From NCBI GenBank assembly GCA_009783605.1, contig WRDE01000007.1, forward strand, positions 1 through 19,171: 19,171 bases of DNA. The letters run 5' to 3'. The notes below the pieces were generated by a model that saw only the letters and a list, made by a program, of their open reading frames with translations, made no database searches and had not been told where the DNA came from. Each line of letters opens with the position of its first letter. Position 1 is the first letter of the stretch. Below, in pieces: positions 5,692-11,777 of the stretch. This stretch comes from Oscillospiraceae bacterium. GTDB lineage: Bacteria > Bacillota > Clostridia > Oscillospirales > Acutalibacteraceae. The translations under genes were made by a program, and so were the position numbers.

Positions 5692-6063
5692 ATGCCAAAA
5701 TCATCCTATTTTTACCTTATGTTCCATTTGAAAAACCCTGTGGAGGCATATGAATTCTATCATACTGTCTTTGGGGCTGAAAAAGTTTCCGAAGAATTTT
5801 TGCCGAACGGCGACCCGTATATCATGGTGAATATCAACGGATGCAACATACTGCTGCGTCCTGCTGACGCGTTTGGTGAAATGACTCCGAAAGGGGTCGG
5901 CTGCTGCGCGAAATTCAAGACGGAGCAAGATTTGCGCAGTGCTTATGAAATCCTGATGAAAGAAGGAACAAATTATTCTATCCACACGGATTGGCATTGG
6001 ACACCGCTGGCCGCGCTCGTCACAGATAAATACGGTGTCGGATGGTTGTTGTCGACCTATTGA
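5692..6063 (+). CDS. VOC-superfamily (PhnB/glyoxalase-like) protein
   Basis: 123 residues forming the two beta-alpha-beta-beta-beta repeats of the vicinal oxygen chelate fold: AYEFYHTVFGAEKVSEEFLPNGDPYIMVNINGCNILLRPAD in the first half and FKTEQDLRSAYEILMKEGTNYSIHTDWHWTPLAALVTDKYGVGWLLST in the second. The closing DKYGVGW is typical of the PhnB-like subgroup, which usually lacks a full set of metal ligands and has no proven activity. AAGGAG lies upstream of the ATG at 5692. It is bounded downstream by palindromic element B. The family is confident; substrate and reaction cannot be told. Confidence 0.85.
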   Translation: MPKSSYFYLMFHLKNPVEAYEFYHTVFGAEKVSEEFLPNGDPYIMVNINGCNILLRPADAFGEMTPKGVGCCAKFKTEQDLRSAYEILMKEGTNYSIHTDWHWTPLAALVTDKYGVGWLLSTY

Positions 6064-6072
6064 TTCGCGCAT

Positions 6073-6116
6073 GGAACGGCGCAGGACGCGCGCGTCCTGT
6101 CATGACCGTTCCCTAC
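6073..6116. repeat. Palindromic element B between the VOC and Gfo/Idh genes
   Basis: Outer arms GGAACGG (6073-6079) and CCGTTCC (6106-6112), the latter continuing into CCCTAC, the reverse complement of GTAGGG. The core is the perfect 18-bp palindrome CAGGACGCG-CGCGTCCTG (6082-6099). It is clearly related to element A. Confidence 0.9.
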
Positions 6117-6151
6117 AAACCTCACAATTATTTTTATGGAGGACATACATA

Positions 6152-7210
6152 ATGAAAACCTACAAAGCAGCAATCATCGGCTACGGCGGCATGGGGAACT
6201 GGCACCGCAAGGGTATCTGCATCACTCCCCGTATCAAGATCACCGGCGCTTTTGACATCCTGCCGGAAAAGGAAGAAGCGGTCACCAAAGACGGGCTGGT
6301 ATGGTATCCGTCCCAGGCGGCGCTGCTGGCCGATCCGGCGGTGGATATCGTCATCGTGGCGACGCCGAACAACTACCATTGCGAGATCGTCTGCGCCGCG
6401 CTGGAGGCCGGCAAAGCGGTGGTCTGCGAAAAGCCGGTGGCGATGGATTCGGCCGAGCTGCAGACCATGATGGACTGCGCCGCCCGCACCGGCAGCCTGT
6501 TCACCATCCACCAGAACCGCCGCCGGGACGCGGATTTCCGGGCGGTGCGGGACGCGGTGGAATCCGGCGGGCTGGGGCAGGTGTTTGCCGTCGAGTCCCG
6601 GGTGACCGGCTCGCGCGGCATCCCCCACGGCTGGCGGCGGCAGCTGATCACCGGCGGCGGCATGATGCTGGATTGGGGCGTACACATGATCGACCAGCTG
6701 ATGCAGCTATTCCCGCAAAAAGTGGTATCGGTGTTCTGCGAGCTGTACCATGTGGGGTATGTGGAATGCGACGACGGCTTCCGGCTGCTGATAAAATTTG
6801 AGGGCGGCCCCACCTGTGAGGTGGAGGTCGGCACCACCCACTTTATCCAGCCGCCCCGCTGGCGGGTCTACGGCGACAAGGGCGCCATAACCGTCAACGA
6901 CTGGAACGGGAGCGGCAAGATTGTCCGCGCCATCGAAACTGAGGAGGTGTGGGAAGAGGAGATCGTCTATACCAAAGCCGGCCCCACCAAAACCATGGCG
7001 CCCCGGCATGAGGATACCGTCAGCGAGACCGAGATCGACCCCGACCAGTACCATTCCGACCACCCGGGCTTCTACGTCAACCTCGCCGAGGTGCTGGACG
7101 GCGCCGCCGAGCCGTTTGTGCGGCCGGAGGAAGCCATGCGGGTGATGAAGGTGATGGAAGCGGCGTTCGAGTCGGATAGGACCGGGCAGGCGGTGTTGGG
7201 GGATATTTGA
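6152..7210 (+). CDS. Gfo/Idh/MocA family NAD(P)-dependent oxidoreductase
   Basis: 352-residue cytoplasmic sugar or cyclitol dehydrogenase-like protein. The N-terminal Rossmann domain opens KAAIIGYGGMGNWH (residues 5-18), with IVIVATPNNYH (67-76) and the family hallmark EKP at 93-95 (VVCEKPVAM). The C-terminal alpha/beta domain carries GGGMMLDWGVHMIDQ (168-182), whose Asp174 and His178 are the usual catalytic Asp/His pair. The ATG at 6152 has GGAGG about 9 nt upstream; the longer open frame back to 6035 only reads through element B. The physiological substrate cannot be inferred. A 5'-truncated copy of its last 16 codons lies at 10666-10717 on the opposite strand. Confidence 0.92.
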   Translation: MKTYKAAIIGYGGMGNWHRKGICITPRIKITGAFDILPEKEEAVTKDGLVWYPSQAALLADPAVDIVIVATPNNYHCEIVCAALEAGKAVVCEKPVAMDSAELQTMMDCAARTGSLFTIHQNRRRDADFRAVRDAVESGGLGQVFAVESRVTGSRGIPHGWRRQLITGGGMMLDWGVHMIDQLMQLFPQKVVSVFCELYHVGYVECDDGFRLLIKFEGGPTCEVEVGTTHFIQPPRWRVYGDKGAITVNDWNGSGKIVRAIETEEVWEEEIVYTKAGPTKTMAPRHEDTVSETEIDPDQYHSDHPGFYVNLAEVLDGAAEPFVRPEEAMRVMKVMEAAFESDRTGQAVLGDI

Positions 7211-7252
7211 CCGACAGCCTTGCGGAGATTGCCGAAAAGTAGGGAAAGTCCC

Positions 7253-8101
7253 ATGATACTATTCACTCACCGTTCCGGCTCCATCGACCTGACCGGCCGG
7301 GTCGCGGTCGCCGGTATCCTCAACGTCACCCCCGACAGCTTTTTGGCTGTTGGCCGCTGCCCTGATCCGGAAGCCGCCGCCGCTCACGCGCGGCGGATGG
7401 CGGCGGAGGGGGCGGACATACTGGATATCGGCGCCCAGTCCACCCGCCCCGGCGCGGTTCTGCTGTCGGCGGCGGAGGAGTGGGCGCGGTTAGGGCCGGC
7501 GCTGGCCGCGGTCCGCACGGCGACATCGCTGCCGCTGTCGGTGGACACGTTTTATCGGGAAGTGGCCGAAAAAGCGCTGGAAAATGGCGCGGATATCATC
7601 AATGATATTTCTGGGGGACTGGAAAACGGCATGATTTCGCTGGCGACGGCGCGAGGCGCGGGGCTGATTCTGATGCGACCGGGCGGCGCAAATTGCCGCG
7701 ACGGCACAAACCTGCCGGAGCTTACAAAAGTCTTCTTCACCGCCGCGATCCGCCGCGCCGAAACCGCCGGGCTGCCGCTGCCGTCTCTCGTCCTCGACCC
7801 CGGCATCGGCTTCGGCAGCTCAAACGAAGGCGACGCGGCGATGATCGCCCAATTGCCGTGGATTATCGATGGATTACAAGTTCTTGCAGGAACCGCAGTT
7901 CCTGCTATTATGGTCGGCGCTTCCTGCAAACGTTTCCTCGCCCCTGACCGGCCGCCCGCCGACCGGTTGTCCGCCACCGTCGCCGCCCACGCCGTCGCCG
8001 TCTGGCAGGGCGCCAGGCTGCTGCGGGTCCACGACGTGGCCGCGGCGCGGCAGTCGGCAGATCTGGTGATGAGATTTATGAAACAGAGGAACACACTATG
8101 A
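7253..8101 (+). CDS. folP: Dihydropteroate synthase, divergent
   Basis: Condenses 6-hydroxymethyl-dihydropterin pyrophosphate with p-aminobenzoate, releasing pyrophosphate, in folate synthesis. The TIM-barrel landmarks are present: GILNVTPDSF (21-30), DIGAQSTRPGA (58-68), SVDTF (96-100), INDISGG (116-122), DPGIGFG (182-188) and RVHDV (258-262). Differences: the usual SRK is SCK (GASCKRF, 222-228, Lys226 kept), the usual MHM strand end reads LILMRPGG (138-145), and DSFSDGG is DSFLAVG. Catalytic Asn, Asp, Lys, Arg and His positions are retained, so activity is likely. The ATG at 7253 follows AGGGAAAG; a TTG at 7220 would add 11 residues without a better site. The gene overlaps the next by ATGA. 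A 20-bp palindrome lies at 7886-7905. Confidence 0.88.
   Translation: MILFTHRSGSIDLTGRVAVAGILNVTPDSFLAVGRCPDPEAAAAHARRMAAEGADILDIGAQSTRPGAVLLSAAEEWARLGPALAAVRTATSLPLSVDTFYREVAEKALENGADIINDISGGLENGMISLATARGAGLILMRPGGANCRDGTNLPELTKVFFTAAIRRAETAGLPLPSLVLDPGIGFGSSNEGDAAMIAQLPWIIDGLQVLAGTAVPAIMVGASCKRFLAPDRPPADRLSATVAAHAVAVWQGARLLRVHDVAAARQSADLVMRFMKQRNTL
7886..7905 (+). repeat. 20-bp palindrome inside folP (CGCA loop)
   Basis: GCAGGAAC-CGCA-GTTCCTGC, perfect 8-bp arms with a CGCA tetraloop. It differs from the core at 5405-5424 only by compensating changes in two arm positions. It overlaps a second palindrome, GTTC-TTGCAG-GAAC (7880-7893). It encodes roughly LAGTAVPA, just before the SCK motif of the synthase. 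Confidence 0.9.
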
Positions 8102-8448
8102 TAGAAGCCGACTTCTGGTCCGCCCTCGACCAACTCGTTTCGGAATCGGCCCTCATCATCGACCGCCCCAAAAACAGTGCCCACCCGCGATACCCGGATT
8201 TCATCTATCCGGTGAACTACGGCTATCTCGAAAACACCGCCTCGATGGACGGCGGCGGCATCGACGTGTGGAAGGGCATACATGGGGACAGTATCGGCGC
8301 GATTATCTGCACCGTCGATTTATTGAAAAAAGACAGCGAAATAAAAATCCTCATCGGCTGTAATGAGGAAGAAATGCGGTTCATTTGGGACACGTACAAT
8401 ACTACCGCATACATGAAGGGCATCCTAATCCGCAGAAACACGCCATAA
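8098..8448 (+). CDS. Short inorganic pyrophosphatase-like protein
   Basis: 116 residues resembling the core of family I soluble pyrophosphatases: IDRPKNSAHPRYPDFIYPVNYGYLENT (21-47) corresponds to the IP.GS..K......YP.NYG.IP.T segment, followed by MDGGGIDVWKG (50-60) and EIKILIGCNEEE. It is shorter than classical enzymes (about 175) and the metal motif DGDPLD is reduced to DGGGID, so hydrolysis of PPi is plausible but not assured. The ATG overlaps the folP stop (ATGA), implying translational coupling. Since FolP releases PPi, a coupled phosphatase would make chemical sense. The TAA stop begins an AT-rich micro-repeat. Confidence 0.75.
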   Translation: MIEADFWSALDQLVSESALIIDRPKNSAHPRYPDFIYPVNYGYLENTASMDGGGIDVWKGIHGDSIGAIICTVDLLKKDSEIKILIGCNEEEMRFIWDTYNTTAYMKGILIRRNTP

Positions 8449-8461
8449 TTGTGAATTGTTC
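8447..8461 (+). repeat. Short AT-rich micro-repeat after the pyrophosphatase-like gene
   Basis: AATTGTGAATTGTTC, two overlapping AATTGT/GAATTG words. The first bases are shared with the TAA stop codon (8446-8448) of the upstream gene. It belongs in style with the other AT-rich gene-boundary repeats of this window. Confidence 0.6.
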
Positions 8462-8472
8462 AGGGGGTTTTT

Positions 8473-9027
8473 ATGCAAGTCATCTTCATCCGCCACGGCG
8501 AACCCGACTATTCCCATGTGGAGCGGCGCGGATTTATCGGCCACGGGCTGGATCTGGGGCCGCTGACCCCGGACGGGATACAGCAGGCGGAACAGGCCGC
8601 CGCTGACCCGCGGTTGGACGGCATCCAATTGATCGTCGCCTCCCCGTATACCCGGGCGCTGCAGACGGCGGCCATCATCTCCCGGCGGCGGGATATCGAG
8701 ATCGCGGTGGAGGTGGACCTGCACGAATGGCTGCCGGATACCACCTATACCACCGGCGGCGCCGCTATCTGGTTGGAGCAGTACCGCGCGCTGCGAGCCG
8801 CCGAAAGCGGCATACTGCCGGATATCGAAGCCTTTGAATCGGTGTTCAGCCGCGCCAAAGCGGTATTGAAACGGTATGCCCACTATGATAAAATAGCGGT
8901 AGTCGCCCACGGGGTGCTGATCCGCCAGTTCACCCCCCGGGCGTCGCTGGGCTATTGCGGAATCACGGAATTTGCGTATCACGACGGCATCCAATGGCCG
9001 GGCGCGGCGGATATGCCGGATTGGTAA
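8473..9027 (+). CDS. Histidine phosphatase (phosphoglycerate mutase-like) family protein
   Basis: 184 residues with the branch-1 histidine phosphatase signature FIRHGEP (residues 5-11, His8 being the phosphorylated residue), the SPYTRALQTA block (57-66) and the second catalytic His in VVAHGVLIR (143-151, His146); Glu85 in LHEW is a candidate acid/base. The family includes alpha-ribazole phosphatase, phosphoglycerate mutase and broad phosphatases; nothing here fixes the substrate. The start follows CAGGGGG with a 5-nt spacer. It lies 24 nt after the pyrophosphatase-like gene and is probably in its transcript. Confidence 0.88.
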   Translation: MQVIFIRHGEPDYSHVERRGFIGHGLDLGPLTPDGIQQAEQAAADPRLDGIQLIVASPYTRALQTAAIISRRRDIEIAVEVDLHEWLPDTTYTTGGAAIWLEQYRALRAAESGILPDIEAFESVFSRAKAVLKRYAHYDKIAVVAHGVLIRQFTPRASLGYCGITEFAYHDGIQWPGAADMPDW

Positions 9028-9081
9028 AGACTCCCTCATCCACAAACGCCGCTATAACACATCGACATCGAAACGGTTAAA

Positions 9082-9111
9082 ACTAATCACTATCCACTAA
9101 TCACTAATCAC
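9082..9111 (+). repeat. AT-rich micro-repeat (ACTAATCAC x3)
   Basis: ACTAATCAC at 9082-9090, 9096-9104 and 9103-9111, directly upstream of the AAGGAGG ribosome site of the phosphoribosyltransferase gene, in an otherwise GC-rich region. Confidence 0.85.
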
Positions 9112-9132
9112 TTCAAAAAGGAGGCTCGACCT

Positions 9133-9669
9133 ATGGACTACCACACCATGACCATCGCCGGGCTGACCCGGCAGCTGCCCCTTTGCCGGGTCAACGAACG
9201 GCTGCGGATCGCTGCGTTTGTAATCTTCGGCGACGTCGAGATGACCGAGGCGGCGGCGGCGGCGCTGTTAGAAAAAGCGCCGGATTTCGATGTGCTGCTG
9301 ACCGCCGAGGCGAAGGGGATCCCGCTCGCCTATGAGATGGCGCGGCGCAGCGGCAAGCCGTATCTGATCGCCCGGAAATATCCGAAGCTCTACATGCCCG
9401 AACCGGTCGCGGTGCCGGTCAGGTCGATCACTACCGATAAGGAGCAGACGCTCTATTTAGACCGGAGCGAGATGGACCAGCTGCGCGGGCGGCAGGTACT
9501 GTTGGTGGACGACGTGATCAGCGGCGGCGAATCGATCCACGCGTTAGCCCAGCTGACCCGCCAGGCCGGCGGCCACATCGCCGGCAAAGGCGCGATATTG
9601 GCCGAGGGCAACGCGGCGGATCGGGAGGATATTTTTTATCTGGAGCCGTTGCCGTTGTTTTTTGATTGA
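9133..9669 (+). CDS. Type I phosphoribosyltransferase (adenine PRTase-like)
   Basis: 178 residues. The PRPP-binding loop VLLVDDVISGGES occupies residues 122-134 (two acidic residues followed by a small/Thr-like turn), preceded by the hood/core segment LLTAEAKGIPLAYEMARRSGKPYLIARK (55-82) typical of Apt/Xpt-like enzymes. It should transfer a ribosyl phosphate from PRPP to a purine base; the adenine assignment is by general resemblance only. The start follows AAGGAGG. The last codons (PLPLFFD-stop) are duplicated at 10712-10737, beyond the island. The stop codon lies directly against the stop codon of the convergent acetyltransferase gene. Confidence 0.85.
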   Translation: MDYHTMTIAGLTRQLPLCRVNERLRIAAFVIFGDVEMTEAAAAALLEKAPDFDVLLTAEAKGIPLAYEMARRSGKPYLIARKYPKLYMPEPVAVPVRSITTDKEQTLYLDRSEMDQLRGRQVLLVDDVISGGESIHALAQLTRQAGGHIAGKGAILAEGNAADREDIFYLEPLPLFFD

Positions 9670-9670
9670 T
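9651..9670 (+). repeat. Left copy of 20-bp direct repeat flanking the GNAT-hicBA island
   Basis: Perfect 20-bp match to 10718-10737 (starts GCCGTTG, six T, then GATTGAT); the similarity extends 6 bp further left with one mismatch. It is the 3' end of the phosphoribosyltransferase gene. Confidence 0.95.
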
Positions 9671-10137
9671 TATACTTCCAATTGAAACATCATCAAACCT
9701 TCAACAAATAACTCATTGAACGGTTCTGTTTCGATATTCATAAATCCAAGCGTCTTTTGTAATAAAAGTGATGGATGATTATCGGGATTGACCGTACAAT
9801 ATAGTGTTTTTGCACCGATATCAAAAAGATGTTTCAGCCCTGCTTTTACCAAGCGGACAGCGATTCCTTGCCGGCGGCAATCCTCTTTCACCCACAAATC
9901 AGTATATAACCATTTTTGCGGGTTGTTTTTATTTTGAATAAATCCGGCATACCCGACAACATCATCCCGTTCATTTTCCACAATCACACCGAAATAGTCC
10001 GAACACTCTTTACTTCGATTGATAGTATTCGTCAATCCTCTGAGCGATCGCTCTTTGTTTATTCCTTGATGCGCTGCAATTTTATATAATATTTCGGGTG
10101 CGGGGTGTTTGTTGACCGAAAATTTGAGATCATTCAC
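9670..10137 (-). CDS. GNAT family N-acetyltransferase
   Basis: About 155 residues. The acetyl-CoA binding motif appears as DLWVKEDCRRQGIAVRLVKAGLKHL (the R-R-Q-G-I-A loop), preceded by VVGYAGFIQ and followed by TLYCTVNPDNHPSLLLQKTLGF, giving the standard GNAT motifs A and B. The GTG at 10137 is preferred since AGAAGG lies 7 nt upstream; ATG 10155 in frame lacks a site, because that AGAAGG would be inside the coding region. The gene is AT-richer than the surrounding block, in keeping with an acquired cassette with hicBA. It ends head-on against the phosphoribosyltransferase gene. The acceptor is unknown. Confidence 0.85.
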   Translation of the reverse strand: MNDLKFSVNKHPAPEILYKIAAHQGINKERSLRGLTNTINRSKECSDYFGVIVENERDDVVGYAGFIQNKNNPQKWLYTDLWVKEDCRRQGIAVRLVKAGLKHLFDIGAKTLYCTVNPDNHPSLLLQKTLGFMNIETEPFNELFVEGLMMFQLEV

Positions 10138-10171
10138 GCTTGTACCTTCTTTCATAATGTTAAAAATCAAG

Positions 10172-10198
10172 GATGCCTCCGATAACACCGGAGGCATC
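10172..10198 (-). terminator. Hairpin terminator after hicA
   Basis: Perfect 10-bp stem GATGCCTCCG/CGGAGGCATC with a 7-nt loop. On the minus strand it is followed by CTTGATTTTT; on the plus strand T-rich sequence also follows, so it could work both ways. It lies 9 nt past the hicA stop and just before the acetyltransferase ribosome site, so it would set the two apart. Confidence 0.7.
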
Positions 10199-10206
10199 TC
10201 CTATTT

Positions 10207-10401
10207 TTAAAACCTATGCGCAACACCGCTCTGCTTCATAACCGCATTTGCTATATGCCGGGATTTTATCCTGCCGTCAACGGGAAAATTTTGCTTAGAC
10301 AGCGGGCTGTACCAAATATCATGGTCGCCTTTGCCGCGGCGCACAAAGGAACAGCCATTTTCCTGCAATATCCGCCGCACTTCTTTTTCATATTCCGCCA
10401 T
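10207..10401 (-). CDS. hicA: HicA family toxin (mRNA interferase)
   Basis: 64 residues from the ATG at 10401, which overlaps the antitoxin stop as TAATG. HicA toxins are small dsRBD-fold ribonucleases that cleave mRNA. The translation MAEYEKEVRRILQENGCSFV-RRGKGDHDIWYSP contains the GxGxH core with catalytic His in GDHDIW, then NFPVDGRIKSRHIANAVMKQSGV, the usual C-terminal K.....A..I.KQ.G pattern. A longer in-frame reading from 10437 lies inside hicB and is unlikely. It is paired with a DUF1902/HicB-like gene directly upstream. The system probably stabilises the island or acts in phage defence. Confidence 0.9.
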   Translation of the reverse strand: MAEYEKEVRRILQENGCSFVRRGKGDHDIWYSPLSKQNFPVDGRIKSRHIANAVMKQSGVAHRF

Positions 10402-10613
10402 TACGCAATATTCTCCCAATGTGTCGCTTTGAAGCACAACTGTATGCTCTTCCCGAGTTTTCCGTTCAGCTCAAGAATCTCATAAGCGGCAACCTTGACC
10501 CGTTCGATCAGCGCGTCAAACGAGTGGCTCTCTAACGCCAGCGGGATATCGTCGCATACCGCGCACCATACCCCGGCGGATTCATCCCAATTCACTTGAA
10601 TATCGTAACTCAT
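10401..10613 (-). CDS. hicB: HicB-like antitoxin, DUF1902 type
   Basis: 70 residues: MSYDIQVNWDESAGVWCAVC-DDIPLALESHSFDALIERVKVAAYEILELNG. The pattern of a strand, W.A.C.D.PL, and a helix that ends A.EI.ELNG is that of DUF1902/HicB partial RNase H-fold antitoxins that bind and block HicA. There is no room for the C-terminal DNA-binding domain found in longer HicB proteins, so autoregulation is doubtful. GGAGG precedes the ATG at 10613. The antitoxin-first order with a TAATG overlap supports co-translation with hicA. Confidence 0.88.
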   Translation of the reverse strand: MSYDIQVNWDESAGVWCAVCDDIPLALESHSFDALIERVKVAAYEILELNGKLGKSIQLCFKATHWENIA

Positions 10614-10634
10614 AAAGCCACCTCCATCGCCTAT

Positions 10635-10663
10635 AGTCTACCATATAATCACCAAAATATCAA
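10635..10663 (-). promoter_or_regulatory. Promoter of hicBA
   Basis: On the minus strand: -35 TTGATA (10663-10658), 17-nt spacer, -10 TAGACT (10640-10635). It lies directly beside the stop codon of the Gfo/Idh/MocA remnant. Confidence 0.65.
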
Positions 10664-10665
10664 CA

Positions 10666-10717
10666 TCAAATACTCCCCAGCACCGCCTGTCCCGTCCGAT
10701 CCGACTCGAACGCCGCT
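10666..10717 (-). pseudogene. 3' remnant of a Gfo/Idh/MocA oxidoreductase gene
   Basis: On the minus strand this reads AAFESDRTGQAVLGSI-stop, matching the end of the intact gene at 7210 (AAFESDRTGQAVLGDI-stop). About 42 of 48 nucleotides match. It is truncated at its 5' end, where it meets the duplicated tail of the phosphoribosyltransferase gene in opposite orientation at a GCCGCT/GCCGTT microhomology. Confidence 0.88.
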
Positions 10718-10737
10718 GCCGTTGTTTTTTGATTGAT
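10718..10737 (+). repeat. Right copy of 20-bp direct repeat (duplicated PRTase gene tail)
   Basis: Identical to 9651-9670. With the bases from 10712 it encodes PLPLFFD-stop, so it is a remnant of the phosphoribosyltransferase gene end lying on the far side of the island. Confidence 0.95.
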
Positions 10738-10746
10738 AATGGAATG

Positions 10747-11703
10747 TTATATATACGAACAAATAAATTCACCCTTGCCCTCCAGCGCGGCGGTCATCCC
10801 CGCCGGCAGGAACAGGCTGGCCCCTTTTTTTATGTTCAGCGTTGTTTTGCCGTCATTGACCAACCCTTCGCCGTCAAGACACAGCAGCGAGACAAAGCTG
10901 TCCTCCAACCCGGCGGACATGGTACCCTCTAACTGCCACAGCTCGGCGGTGAACAGCTCGCAGCTGGCTAACGGGCGCACCACGCCGCCGGCTATCGTCC
11001 GCCGCTCGCCGATCTGTCCGTATTCCCGCGCCGGCGGGGCGAGGGTGGTGACGTCTACCGCCTTGTCGATGTGCAGCGGGCGGGGTTTGCCGTCGGCGCC
11101 TAACCGGCCGTAGTCCGAAACCCGGTAGGTGGTATTGGAATTCTGCTGGACCTCGGCGATGAGGATGCCGGCGCCGATGGCGTGGAGGGTGCCGGCCTGG
11201 ATAAAAAACACGTCGCCCTTTTGGACCGGGACGAAATTACAGACCTCGGTCAGGGTGTTGCCGGCGACCCGGTCACGGTATTCCTCCCGGCTCAGCTCCC
11301 GGGTGAAGCCGTAGATCAGTTGCGCGCCGGGTTCACAGTCGACGACATACCACATTTCGGTTTTGCCGTATTCCCCCTCCACCCGCAGCGCGTAATCGTC
11401 GGCGGGATGCACCTGGATCGACAGCCGGTCGGCGGCGTCGATCAGCTTGATCAGGATCGGGAAATTGTCAAAAGCCGCCGCCCGCGTGCCGAGGGCGTCT
11501 TTGCCCCAGACAGCCAGCACCTGCGGCAGTGTTTGCCCGGCCAGCGGCCCGTTGACGACCACCGACGGCCCGTCGGCGTGGCAGCTCAGCACCCAGGCTT
11601 CGGCGGCGACGGCGGCATTTGAGGGATACCCGAATTCGGTTTTGAGACGGGTGCCGCCCCAGATGTAGTCGGTGATGTGGGGGGTTAATAGCAGTGGGTA
11701 CAT
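10747..11703 (-). CDS. manA: Mannose-6-phosphate isomerase, class I
   Basis: Zinc enzyme interconverting mannose-6-phosphate and fructose-6-phosphate. The 318-residue protein is the short firmicute type. It opens PLLLTPHITDYIWGGTRL; the zinc ligands appear as Gln97 and His99 (SIQVHPAD), Glu116 (GKTEMWYV) and His174 (GTLHAIG), all in the usual order, with EVQQNSNTTYRVSDYGR (about 185-201) near the active-site Arg. The ATG at 11703 has AAGGAG upstream; the longer frame to 11763 only reads the AT-rich repeat. It is the last gene of the minus-strand run that includes the rnf genes. No terminator is visible after it. Confidence 0.95.
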   Translation of the reverse strand: MYPLLLTPHITDYIWGGTRLKTEFGYPSNAAVAAEAWVLSCHADGPSVVVNGPLAGQTLPQVLAVWGKDALGTRAAAFDNFPILIKLIDAADRLSIQVHPADDYALRVEGEYGKTEMWYVVDCEPGAQLIYGFTRELSREEYRDRVAGNTLTEVCNFVPVQKGDVFFIQAGTLHAIGAGILIAEVQQNSNTTYRVSDYGRLGADGKPRPLHIDKAVDVTTLAPPAREYGQIGERRTIAGGVVRPLASCELFTAELWQLEGTMSAGLEDSFVSLLCLDGEGLVNDGKTTLNIKKGASLFLPAGMTAALEGKGEFICSYI

Positions 11704-11720
11704 GATGGTACTCCTTATAA

Positions 11721-11768
11721 AATTGCAAATTGTAAATGGCAAATTGCAAATATTTGCAGCCATTTGCG
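11721..11768. repeat. AT-rich micro-repeat before manA
   Basis: Iterated words AATTGCAAAT, TGTAAATGGC, AAATTGCAAA and ATTTGC fill the gap between the PH-domain gene and the manA ribosome site. Overlapping short inverted copies (AAATTGCAAA and TTTGCAGCCATTTGC) are present. It contrasts with the GC-rich flanks. Confidence 0.85.
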
Positions 11769-11777
11769 GGGAAAAAA

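Noticed and set aside
6035..6151. N-terminal extension of the Gfo/Idh protein
   Set aside because: It reads through the VOC gene end and element B; GGAGG and the family start favour 6152.
11704..11763. 20-residue N-terminal extension of ManA
   Set aside because: It only translates the AT-rich micro-repeat; the ATG at 11703 has a good ribosome site and matches the family start.
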